Below are positions 39,209-50,094 of a DNA stretch of 64,000 nucleotides, piece after piece (within the stretch, counting starts at the first letter, position 1; each line of letters starts with the position of its first letter). The stretch comes from Hypomyces perniciosus. Its lineage: Eukaryota; Ascomycota; Sordariomycetes; Hypocreales; Hypocreaceae. The translations under genes and the position numbers were made by a program. The stretch spans positions 461,501 to 525,500 of the forward strand of contig SPDT01000006.1 of assembly GCA_008477525.1 (NCBI GenBank), written 5' to 3'. The notes under the pieces were generated by a model, which worked only from the letters and a program-made list of their open reading frames with translations, was not told the DNA's origin and ran no database searches.

Positions 39209-39406
39209 TATAGTCCCTAAAGATATAAAACTTTAGAGACTAGTAAACTACTGCTGCTATACCTAATTATTAGTTTCTGGCTTGTTACCTGCTTATTAGC
39301 ATTTATCTTTCCTTTAAGTAACTGCTCTTTAACCTCCTTTACTTTTCCCTAAGGTCGCAGCCCCTCGCCTAATCTATTTGCCCCAAAGAGGGTCTTTAAT
39401 ATATAA

Positions 39407-40324
39407 ATAACTGTCTTTTTATTAAACTAGATAAAAAGGCTATAGCCTAGCTAAAGCTATATTTTAATAAAGTCTATACTATAAAAAATAAAGGCTTTGC
39501 CTTTTTCTTTTTAAAGGTTTAAATAATTAAAAATAAAAAAGAGGTCTTTTTTAGCTTTCCTAAAAATAATATATTACTAAAGCTATAAAGTTTTTTAACC
39601 TTTTAAACTTTAAATATATTTAATTACCCCTATAGCCTTTGCTTTTAGTTAATAAAACTATAACTAAATTAAATAAAGTTAATATTAAGCTTTTTTAAGC
39701 TATTATTAAAACTATTATCTATTTAATAATTTATACTTAAATAAATACTAGCTTTCTAGTCTAATAGCTAATAAAACAATTTTAAAGCCTTTATAAAAAG
39801 TATTTAAATATAGTCTATAACCTATTATAGTATTTAAATAATACCTAGAATCTAGTTATTTAATATACTAGAAAATCTAGTTTTATATCTATTAGTTATT
39901 GCAATAGTGATTTTGCTAGGGATAAAGAATTAAATCAATCGATTTATAGCTATATTATAATAGTTGCTAATAGGCTAATTAACTGAAAATTAAAAAGGGG
40001 CTTAAGTATTTGTCTTTTTACGTTAAAAGTAAAGTTTATAGCTTTTATAGAAGTTATTAGAGAGATTTAATAGTTTATTAGCCTATATAAACAGGTAAAT
40101 TAATTAATTAAATAACCAATCTCTTTACTTAATAATAATAAAGGTACTATTTCTACTTTAAATAACCTTACCCTTTATAATTAAATAAAATATATTTTAT
40201 TATAGTTTAATTATATTAAAGAACAGGTTAAAAATAGTATTATTATAGTTAGTTATCTAGAAACTAGTAAAATAATTACTAATAGGCTTATTAAGCCTTT
40301 TCTAGGTTTAAAGTTAAAGAAGTT
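39407..40324 (+). mobile_element. Ty1/copia fragment: RT C-terminal part and RNase H
   Basis: Continuation of the element at 24,641-25,555. The first codons complete the YVDD-equivalent site. RT C-terminal motifs follow, then a copia RNase H: CNSDFARDKE (about 39,900-39,929), SYIIIVAN, KVKFIAFIEVIREI, NNNKGTISTLNN and YIKEQVKNSIIIVSYLETSKIITNRL. These correspond in order to the DSDFAGD, EAEYIA, DNxGAI and HFIREQV motifs of Ty1/copia RNase H. Small frameshifts and RIP stops are present. It is cut at the end of the frame by an LTR of family C. Confidence 0.87.
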
Positions 40325-40698
40325 TGTTAAAATAACAAGGTTATACTAAACCTCATTTATATATAGCTTCTAGGAAGCTGCATATAATACAGCAATAAAG
40401 AAACAACTAAGAGTCTAATTGGGTTAACAATAAATAAATAATTTAATTGTAACTAAACTAATAGCTAGAAAGCTATAGAATATCTAGTATATATACGGCT
40501 ATTTATAGAAGTAATTATAGAACAATACTTTATCTTCTATAATAGTCCTCTAACCTAATAATAGGTATATGGCGGCAGAATTAGGTTTATAGCTGCATTC
40601 TTATATTCCGCAAAATTTATTTATATATAAATCGCTCAAATCGACTCACGGCTATATAAACAGGAAACCATTTTAGTTAGATTTCTCACAATACCATT

Positions 40699-43600
40699 AA
40701 TTGATTAATTAATTAATTAATTGATATACCATTAACGTCCTATAGCAAAGGCCACCAATCCCAGTAGGGCAAAAGGATATATTATGCTAGGTCTAACTAC
40801 AGTATTACTAATAAACATATAAGCTCCCCTATATAGCATTTTATTGCCTTAGCGGGTATAGTCTTCTAGCTTTACTCCTATTAGCAGGTTAAAGAGATAT
40901 AAGAATCTTGTATAGTATATTAGGTAACCGAGGTTGACCTTAAAGGCTAGCCCTATTAATTTATAAGCGACTTAATAGCAAGCTATAAGTAAATCTTTTA
41001 TAAGATAAAAGAGTAATAAAAGAAAGAATTAAAAGATTAAGTTTAATATTAGGATTAGTTTAGCTTTTTAGTAGTGTAGGTATATTTTAATAAAGAAGTT
41101 AAAGGCCTGCGCTATTTAAATAAAGTAATTATAGCCAAAACCTAGCAGATAAAAGGTCAGTTTATAGATTAAAAGGGCTAGTTTTTGTTATTATCTCTTA
41201 CTAATCTTCCTGCAATAAAAGATATAGTTATATACTTTTTTCTTACTGCAGCTGCAGCTTATTAGTGCATCTTTATGCCTAAAGCACTTATAATACTGCG
41301 TAAAGTCCCTATACTGGGACCTAGCAGCTAAAAGATAATAGAGTTCTCCCTATAGAATTATTAACTCTTTAAAGCATTTTAAATTAATAGTTAATTTAAA
41401 TAGGCAGTATACATTAAGTATATTCCCCTTTTACTAGCTCTTAAAACTAATTCTTAGTCTTGCCTTTACCTTTTATTAAAGGAAAGTAAATATAGGTATT
41501 ACATTAATTAATTCTAATTATTTACTGCCTAGTTTTATTAACTAGTTTATAGCTTTATTGCCTTATATTCCTTAATAGTTGAAGCACTATTAAATATATA
41601 TATTCTCTTTATAAATACTTTTTAATCTTTAAAATTTAATAAAGACTTATTATAATAAGTTTAAAGGTATACCCTTAAAACAGTATACTGCAGCTATATT
41701 ATCTAGATAAACAGTAATATCCTTTAGGTTATTATTACTAGCCAAAGCAGCTTTAAGCCCCTCTAAAGCCTTAACTGCCTTACTGTTAAATACTTCTATT
41801 AGGCTAAGTCAGCTATATTTTATAAAGACTTCTTTATTATCCCGCTATATAGAGAAGTTATAGCTAATAGCTTTTATAGCAAAGCGTAAGCCATTTATAA
41901 ATACTACTATATCTTAAAGGGCCACTATAGCTATCCAGTTATTAAATTCCTTAGCAGCTTTAGCCTTATTGCCTAGGAAAAAGGTTTAAGATCTAGTTAG
42001 TTTAAGGAGAAAGGCTAATTTTAGGCAACTTTTAGTAAACTATATAGTTTACTATAACTTTATTATAGGCGTTAAAATAGTTTATTTATATAGGCATTAG
42101 CTAAGATAAATCTTATAGACTAAAGGGTATTGGTTATCTAGTAATAGTAGTTTAACTATAAATTAAAGCTTTTAGGCGTTAAAGAGTTATATTATTAAAG
42201 GGATCTTACTTTCCTTATATAGGATTAATGTAAAAGTTATCTTTTATACTAGAAAGATTGCCTATACAGCTGTTTTAAACACTAGGCTTATATAGTTAAA
42301 GAGGTATTGTATTCTATATACCTCTAAGCCTCTATACTATACTTTTACCTTATAGTAAAGTACTAGTTTAATATATATATAAACGGCTTAGTATATAAAG
42401 TATAGTGCAGCCCTTTATATAAAGTTCGAGATACTGCAAAGTATATTTATTACTATATAGGCTTTTATAGCCTATTCTTTAATATATATTTTAAAGCTAA
42501 GCTTTTAGTTAAAGAAAACGCTAAACTATTTAATTATACCCTTTTTAAGGGCAGTTTTTTTAGTGTTATTATATATTACTAGCAGGTTATCTTAAATATA
42601 GTATTTTAAAAAGTATATTACTTTTATTTTCCTAGGATTAAATAATATTATATTATCGCTGCCTTATTACTAAAGCTTTTAAAGTATAGCTATTGCCTAG
42701 GCTGCTATCTAGTTAAAGGTATTGCTAATAAACAGGAATACTGCGTTATTTATATAGCCAAACCTTTATAGTTTACTAATAAAGGATTATTTAATTACTG
42801 CTATATAAAGCTAGGCAGGGGCGGTAAATAAATAGTATATTAAAGCTATATAAAGCAGGAAGAGAATTAAAGATACTAGTAATCCTTAAAAGAGACTATA
42901 GTTTAGTAGAAGCAGTTAGGTTATTATCTTTTATAGTTTTACTTAGGCTTTGCAGTCTATTATAAAAGAGAGAGCCTACTAGGCTATATAGTTAAGCCAG
43001 CCCTATTTATATAGTTAAAGTATTAACTTATTAGCAAGGACTATATTAAAGGCCCTTTAGATATTGGCTATAATTAAAGTAGCTACTTTACTATTATAAA
43101 AAGCCAGCTTGACTTTATAGACTAAGGCTATAACCAGGTTAATACTGGATCTTTTAAAGAGGGCGCTAGCTTATTTAATATATAGTACCTACTACGCAAT
43201 TACAGTATATACTATCCTTTATACAATAAAGCGTTTAAATCCTTTACCTAAATATAAAAAGAAAGAGATTAGCTTTTAGGCCTTTAAGGATAAAAGATCT
43301 CTTTTCCCTAGCTTAAAGATTATTACTACCTTAATTAATTTAAAAGTAAATAGGTAGTGCTTAATTTTAAAGTAAATCTTATAGAGGGAGCAGATATATT
43401 TTCTAATTACTAGCCAGTAAAGGTATAAAAAGTCTACTATAATATTATTAATACTTAAAGATATATTTCCTATATATATTATAGCTGCTGCTGCTTTTTC
43501 TAGCAAAACTGTTATAAAGAGAGTGATTTGCTATTATCAGTTAATTAAGGTTTATAAGTCCTTAATATTATCAGCTACTATCTATCCTTTAAGTATAGCG

Positions 43601-46428
43601 TTATAGAGGGCTATAGCCTTCTCCTCCTAAAAGGTAAAGACTTAATTATTTATCTATAGTAGCAGCAGTTAAAAGATTAATCTTAACTTAGCCCAGCAAG
43701 CTATATAGAAGATATCTTTACTTTCCTTAGCTATACTAATTATATCTCGCTAATATACCCTTTTAGTATTCTTTACTGCTTTCTTAAAGGACTTCTAAGC
43801 GTTATAGAGATAGGTATCTAGCAGTGTAGCTGCTGTTCTCTTAGCCGTCAGGAAAGCCTAGTGGCTCTCTTCGCACTTAAGTCCCTACTACAGCTTAAGA
43901 GGTGGTTAACCTGGTAGTCAGCTTATTGTTTTAATAGATTTATAGAGGAGAGACAGTAACGCCTCGGCTACTTAGTCTATAGCTGCTGCTGTTAGTTAAA
44001 GGGGGGGGAGGAGTAAGATCTCTTCTTTAACTAGTGCTAGGAAGCATTCTCTATTATTATCCCCTTTAACCTTTAGCCCTTTAAGTAGCGTTAAGCAGTA
44101 AGCTAGGGCCAGGATTATAATACTTAATATAGTGTAATTAAAGCTAATTAATAGGTATTCTTTTAGTATAGCTTCTATTAATAGTATATTCGGGAATGCC
44201 AGGTTAATTATATTGCCTAGTATATAAGTTAAGGTATTTAATGGGTTAAAGAGAGAAAGGCTAGTTCTAAAAGCCTAGTCGGCTACCAGTACACCTTAAT
44301 TGCAGTTACTAATCGCCTACTATAAAAAGTAAATAGTATTAAAGTCTTTAGCTATTATATAATTCTTAATAACTGGCTATACAAATAAATTATTAAAGGC
44401 CTTAAATATACTATATTTTCTATAAAGGTTAATAGTTATAATTCTATTAACGCAGACTTAAAAGAGATTTTAAATAGTTTTAGCAAATAGTTATTTAACT
44501 TAAATTCCTATTTTCCTGCTTATATATATAAAGATTTATAGGCAGGTACTATAGTCTACCTAGGTTATTACTAGGGAAAAGGTTTAGAATCCTTTATATT
44601 ATATTATACAGCAGTATCCCTTTTAGGTAATATTTATATATAGTTTTTATATTAAAATAATATTATAGCCCTCTTTAACTATAAAAGTAAAGGCAGTATT
44701 ATATACTAGCTTTAATTTACTAATATTAGCCTAAAATATTCTCTAGGTTTTATTATTTCTTTTATTTTAATTAAACTTTTTAAGATTTATTTAAATTACT
44801 AGGGGTTATTATCTCTAAGCATTGCCTCTTTTTAATTACTTAAAACTATAATAGTCTTTCTACTATTACTATATATAGTAATAAAAGGGGGCCAGTCGCT
44901 ATTATATTACTTAAAGGCCTAGGGATTATAGGGTAGGTTTATCAGGAGATCTCTGCTCTTTATCGTTAAACTTCTTATAGTTTCGCGTTTAAAAGATATA
45001 TTAGCTTTCTATAACTGCAGAAAGGTCTAGCTAGGCACTATTAGTATATAGCCTTATATAGCCCTAAGCAGTTAATATATTAAATATTTAATAGGCAGAC
45101 CTATATTTTATACTTAAGGCTATTATAGAGGCAGTATTTAGGTTTCCTTTAATATATTTATTAAAGGTAGAAGTCCTAGTAGGTCTTATACTGCAGTAAA
45201 GGAGTAGTTTTCTATATTAATCTTACTATTCTGCTAAAGCTAAAAAGGGTGAATTTCTTATTAAGTGGTTTAAGGAAAGAGAGTAATACTATTTTCTTTT
45301 ACTAGTTTTAACTTAATCGTTTAAGGAACTAGATATTAACTAAGTCTTATCCAGTCTATATCTTTACTTCTAGCTTAGCAGCTTTAAAGTAATCTATTTC
45401 TGTATTATTAAGAGAACTTAGGATTTTCTCTAAGCAGCCCAGGACTATATATATAAACTATTACTAGGCCGCTTCAACCTTTATAGCACCCAGACAGGCA
45501 TTAATCTCAATCTCTTTATTAAAGAGCTATTATTTAATCTTTTAGTTAACTAGGGTTACCGACTATCCTGTCTTTATTAATAATATCTAAAGGATTACTT
45601 TAAGTCCTTTATTAATAATTCCTATAACTATTATATAAATACAATATGCTTTATATTATTATACTGCTAATCCCAGGTTTAGCCTAATAAAGACTTATAG
45701 GTTATCCTTAATGCTAGTTAAAGGGATTCCTATCTAATACACTTTAATAGCAGTATATATTTAAGAGTGCATTTAGTGTAATGTATTAGGCGGGAGGCCA
45801 GTATAAAGTTTACTGGCATAAAAGTTTTAAATAGCCTTAGGCTATAGTTTAGCGGTAATATTATTATTACTATAGTAGTTAATAAAGCCCTAGGTTATCT
45901 AAATAGTAATATTATATCTTCTGCCTGCTAGAAACTAAGCAATAGCGTTATTAAATACTCTACAGACTGTATAGAGAATAGCTATATAGTCCTTAAATAA
46001 GGCCTAGCTGTCAGCTTTAATACTTTCCAGGGCTTTAAAAGTATTAATTCCAGCAGTCAGTTATATAAAAGATAATAGTAAAGAGCTTAGCAGATTAAAT
46101 ATTAAGGAATTACAGTTACTATTAGTGTTAGGCTTTAAGCTTAAGTATATTTTAATATACTGGCCTTCCCCTGGCTTAGTGCCGGGCTTAGCAGTAATAG
46201 TGTCGAAGCAGAGTTTTATTTCTGCCCCTGCAAGGATAATATTCCTTGCTTCCTGCTAAAGCTTCCTAGGTATATGCGTTCCTAGATTAAAGGAGCCACT
46301 GCTCGCGGGCTTTAAGGCCATCGCGAGCAGAGGTTTTAGTGAATTGTTAATATATTGGTGGTGTTGCGTGCGAAAACGTTAACACGAGGTGCTAAGACCT
46401 GGTGTTGTAGGAGGGAAGTTTTTCTTAT
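40699..46428 (-). mobile_element. Tad-like LINE, near full length, minus strand (LINE E)
   Basis: 5.7 kb inserted into an LTR of family C and flanked by AATACCATT (40,690-40,698) and AATGCCATT (46,429-46,437), a 9 bp duplication with one G/A change. The 3' end (left) carries a TTAA-type simple tail (40,699-40,727). ORF1 starts at 46,321 on the minus strand (MALKPASSGSFNLG), with one early RIP stop. The RT active site reads FGYINNAVFLFIS near 42,724-42,765, the RIP form of FGYVDD. A Cys/His motif region lies near 41,200-41,300 (QYYKCFRHKD). RIP damage is moderate: less than in gypsy A, more than in LINE B. Confidence 0.86.
46299..46330 (-). promoter_or_regulatory. Hairpin enclosing the LINE ORF1 start codon
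   Basis: CTGCTCGCG (46,299-46,307) and CGCGAGCAG (46,322-46,330) are perfect inverted repeats. Between them, on the coding (minus) strand, come the start codon and then a GGC...GCC inner pair. The predicted stem is about 12 bp with an AT bulge that includes the first two bases of the ATG. Whether it is functional is unknown. Confidence 0.55.
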
Positions 46429-46642
46429 AATGCCATTGTAAGCATTGTATTGAGTCTAGGGTAGGCGGGGTAGCTGGTCCTAGCTTAATTGTTATCGTTA
46501 AAGATAACAGGAATTTCCTGACTTACACCAAAGTTCCTCCGGGAACTCGGTCCTAGCATCAGGCCTAATTCCGGGTCTAGCCAGAATAGGAAGGTTACCC
46601 AAATATATTAAAATCCTTACTTTTTAGCCCTCCTTTTTAACA

Positions 46643-47593
46643 AGTCTTAATTTCCAGGTTATAGCGTAAAAAACCTTTAATTTAATGTTTCTTAAGTAGT
46701 TTAGTATCGCTGCCTGCAATTAAGACTTAAGATATAAAGGTTTTAAGTTGAAAATGCATTAGCAGCAGCTTTAAGGTTAACTAGATAAGAATCCAGTTAT
46801 AGAGATAATTTTCCTGCATTTAAGAAAGCCTTTACTGGTATTTATAAGCAATTGAGGTGTTTTCTGACCTTTAATGCCGGGATTGTAAAGTTAAGCATGG
46901 AATTCCCTATTTATAGGCAGCCGACTGTAATGTAGAGCTATTATTCACGTCGAAAAGCGCGTTTTTTACGTGTTCTTCCATTTATAAAGGCATCGTAATA
47001 AAGAAAATCAATTTTGTTTGAAAAGATCACGAAAATTGGGTATAAAATCGCAGTTGCGATAGTTAGGTGTTGGAATGTAGTGTTATGGAATTAGGTGGCC
47101 GAGAACCCTGGGTGGCCGAAGAGGGGGGTGTTGGTCCGACTTATCTCTTTATCTAAGAGTTGGTTAACTGCCTTATCGATCGCGTTGCAGATAATGTACG
47201 GAGTAGAGGATAGTGAGTTTCGTTTTGAAGAGTTCTCTGCTATGCGCTTCGACCCCTTAAGATAAGATAGATTGCTATATATTAATGCAAGTTATAGGTT
47301 ATATGCCCGCCTGTCTGCTATATCGGCGGGGGCCTTACAGTTAGTCGGCCTGGCTTATTACGTAGTCAGCCCAGCGAGTACGCTTATCGGCTACAAAATG
47401 CCCATATACTGCATCTCCCGCGTTTCTCCTATCTTCTTCTGTTCTCAGCCGTCTTCTATTTTCCATGTTTGTGCCAAGATCTTCTCTTGAAGAATTCTCT
47501 ATAATATAGCTTCTTGGCACTTGGATTTGGTTCTTTTTTTTTTTGTCAGATTCTCATTGAGACACCGAGAAATTCCTTTCACTTCCCGCCGCC
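46643..47593. other. Transition from RIP-degraded repeats to unique sequence
   Basis: Composition rises from AT-rich (46,643-46,900, probably the tail of the copia element) to ordinary within about 300 bp. From about 46,950 the sequence looks unique. A TACGGAGTA motif lies at 47,197-47,205. The stretch up to 47,593 must hold the promoter of the acyl-CoA ligase gene. It ends in a pyrimidine-rich run (TTTGGTTCTTTTTTTTTTTT, about 47,526-47,545). No convincing separate gene was found. Confidence 0.5.
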
Positions 47594-49621
47594 ATGGTCT
47601 TCACTCCCCCAGCATGGGTTCCCCCATTGCCCGGTGCGTGAAGCCGCGCGCAATATTTTACGCATGGAGCTCGATTCTTACTAATATCTGCCTGTAGAGA
47701 TTCCCGACTCGATTACTGTCGCAGAGTTCATGAGCAATGAGAAATACGGCCGATACTCGCTGGCCAAGGCCCGCAATCCGTATACTTGCGGTTTGATGGG
47801 GACTAGCTATACCGCAACTGAGGTAGTCAAGCGCGTCGACTACCTGGCTCGCGCGCTGCGCAGTCACTTAGGGTTTGATCCTGCTGAAGGTACAGAATGG
47901 GATAGAGTCGCCGGTTTGTACTCTCTCAACACGGTGGGTCCTGACTTTAAGCTGCTTGTGCCTAGGTCGAGTGACATGTGAACTGATCGAGTTCAGATTG
48001 ACTATATGCCCTTCACTCACGCCATCCATCGCCTCTCTGGTGTCGTTACTCCCACCAGTGCCGCATGCTCCGCCTCAGAATTAGAGCATCAGCTTCGCAC
48101 CTCCGGTGCAAAGACCATCTTGACGTGTGTTCCTCTCCTCGACAATGCGCTTAAGGCTGCCAAGGCTGTGGGGATCCCCAATAACCGTATATTCCTACTG
48201 TCTATGCCTAATGTCGGCAAGATTTCCTCCTTCAAGACGTTAGATGATCTTATAGAAGAGGGAAAGCAGTTGCCAGAATTGGAGCCTTTGAAATGGATCA
48301 AGGGTCAAGGGGCTAGGCAGACGGCATTCGTGTCCTACTCAAGCGGCACATCTGGACTTCCTGTAAGTGAACTTATATATGTCATATTAACAAACACCTA
48401 TACTGACGTAGGCCACAGAAAGCAGTTATGATTTCTCATTACAATTTTATTGCCAACGTAATGCAAACCTCAGCATTTGACATGGTTTCTCGAGAGGAGT
48501 TAGGCATCGATACGCAGGTCTCTATGGGCGTCCTCCCCTTCAGCCACATCTATGGTCTTTGTCTCCTGGCTCACGTCGCACACTACCGTGGAGACGAACT
48601 CATCGTTTTGCCGAAATTTGATATTGACACATTTTGTGGGGCCATTCAGAGATTTAAGATTGAACAGCTCTCTGTCGTTCCGCCGATCTTGATTCACATT
48701 ATGGGCAACCAAGACAAATGCGCCAAATACGACCTGAACAGTGTACGTTTGGCTATTTCAGCGGCAGCGCCTCTAGGACGGGAAGTTGTAGACAATATAC
48801 GGAAGACTTATCCAAAGTGGAACATCAACCAGGCCTATGGTGAGTGATCCCATTTATTACCGACTGTCAGTGTACTATTTCGCTGACAACAGCCCTAGGT
48901 TTGACTGAAGTTACGGGGGTCTGTATTACAACTGGCGAAACGGACCCTCTTTTTGGATCGTCTGGATCGCTCATACCTGGCGTAAAAGCCACGGTGGTTG
49001 ACTCTAATGGCGAAGAGGTGACTGAATACGAGAAGCGCGGCGAGCTCTGGATACAGTCCCCCGCTGTGGTCCTCGGCTATCTGAATAATGAAAAGGCCAA
49101 TGCCGAGACATTTATCTGGCGTGAGGACGGGCGGTGGCTTAAGACTGGAGATGAGGTCCTCGTGCGTAAGTCGTCTAAGGGCAATGAGCATTTCGTCGTT
49201 GTGGACCGCATAAAGGAACTCATTAAGGTCAAGGTATATCATACTCTCAATTTAAGCCGGCTCCAATCTTGCTAACGCGTAACTATAGGGACATCAAGTC
49301 GCCCCTGCCGAGCTGGAAGCTCATCTCCTTACACACTCCCTTGTAGACGACTGCGCCGTCATCCCCATCCAACACGACTGGGCAGGAGAGGTCCCCAAGG
49401 CCTTTATCGTCAAGTCCAAGCAAGCATCCGGTAAGTCGGCCAAAGAGGTCGCGGAGTCGGTACAAAAGCATGTGGAAGAGCATAAGGCCAAGTACAAATG
49501 GCTGCAGGGTGGGGTTGAATTTATCGATGTTATTCCTAAGAGTCCCAGTGGCAAGATCTTGAGAAGGTTGTTGAGGGATAAGGAGAAGGCGACGCAGAAG
49601 AAGAAGGGAGCTAAGCTTTAG
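47594..49621 (+). CDS. Peroxisomal acyl-CoA ligase, 4-coumarate/phenylacetyl-CoA ligase group
   Basis: Adenylate-forming enzyme that should activate a carboxylic acid to its CoA thioester through an acyl-AMP. Six exons: 47,594-47,633, 47,698-47,933, 47,997-48,362, 48,419-48,839, 48,899-49,233 and 49,289-49,621. They give 576 residues, the usual length for the family. Visible signatures are the P-loop SYSSGTSGLPKAVMISH (about 205-221), QAYGLTE (about 351-357), GRWLKTGDE (about 429), VDRIKELIKVKGHQVAPAELEA (about 456-477) and PKSPSGKILRR with catalytic Lys555. The protein ends AKL, a peroxisomal targeting signal type 1. The start gives MVFTPPAWVPP, as in fungal phenylacetyl-CoA ligases. The acceptor of intron 4 was chosen at 48,898 because it restores YGLTE. 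Substrate is not determined by sequence; aryl, aryl-acetic or fatty acids are possible. Confidence 0.9.
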
Positions 49622-50094
49622 TGGTGTACTGCATGTTAATAATGTATGAGATGTGTGATCGATATGCAAGATGGGACGGTGCCGGAGCAACAGAGCGTTT
49701 CGATATTGCAACCATTCAGAGTGCCACAAAGTACTTCATACCGCCCATTCGTTGGCCAGATTAATGGTAGCCACGTCTCGCACACGCTCACTTCTGGCAT
49801 GTCCACTTATACCCACGTTCCGGCAGCTATCACGAACGAGGATCGCATCGCTACCAGACGCACGCCATCAACCGGTGTACAAAATAACCGAGACTGCAAA
49901 CACATTCCCCCGCAAATTGCTCTATAAGCAGTCATTTATACGTAAAATGAAGTAAATTAACTTAAGCACTATGTAATATAAAGGGGCTTTAAATTCCTTT
50001 ACTACTTTACTACTTTTATTTTACTATCAAGTGCATTATACCCTGTATAGAGTATTAGTAGGGCCCCCTTTGTTTACCCGTTTTACCTCGCTCT
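49622..50094. other. Intergenic, 3' ends of convergent genes
   Basis: Lies between the plus-strand ligase gene and the end of the minus-strand gene at 50,095. A short AT-rich stretch at about 49,940-50,035 breaks the otherwise balanced composition and may serve 3' end formation. No gene is supported. Confidence 0.5.

Larger units (their letters stand above)
25556..39401 (+). mobile_element. Gypsy A copy 4: Ty3/gypsy retrotransposon interrupted by gypsy B
   Basis: 5' LTR 25,556-25,817, internal region to 32,417, and 3' LTR in two pieces (32,418-32,491 and 39,214-39,401). An identical target duplication TATAA flanks it (25,551-25,555 and 39,402-39,406). The net length without gypsy B is about 7.1 kb. 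RT is legible near 27,962-28,000 (KIFTKFNLKNIYY), and the polypurine tract is a G run at 32,406-32,412. A Lys/Arg/Glu-rich, purine-dominated stretch lies at about 31,978-32,080. All frames are broken. The copy sits in the RT of a Ty1/copia element. Confidence 0.9.
32418..39401 (+). repeat. Gypsy A 3' LTR (copy 4), split by gypsy B
   Basis: The two parts (32,418-32,491 and 39,214-39,401) add up to 262 bp once gypsy B and one copy of its TATAG duplication are removed. That is exactly the length of the 5' LTR. Confidence 0.88.
40325..46642. repeat. LTR of family C, split by a LINE insertion
   Basis: The left part (40,325-40,698) and right part (46,438-46,642) together give about 580 bp. They align in order with the solo LTR at 23,623-24,203, from TGTTAAAATAACAAGG to CCCTCCTTTTTAACA. 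It lies at the end of the copia reading frame. No internal region of element C is present on either side, so this also looks like a solo LTR. The flanks (AGTT left, AGTC right) suggest only an imperfect duplication. Confidence 0.82.

Noticed and set aside
43276..43506. 76-codon open frame on the minus strand
   Set aside because: Lies within the mutated LINE. It is a chance or residual stretch of ORF2, not an independent gene.
1..46642. CRISPR-like or tandem satellite arrays in the AT-rich block
   Set aside because: Repeated motifs here are copies of the same retrotransposons in two orientations. No regularly spaced repeat-spacer structure exists and the organism is a fungus.
40317..46647. 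Target duplication around the second LTR of family C
   Set aside because: Flanks AGTT and AGTC are close but differ by one base and give only four positions, so an exact 5-bp duplication could not be claimed.
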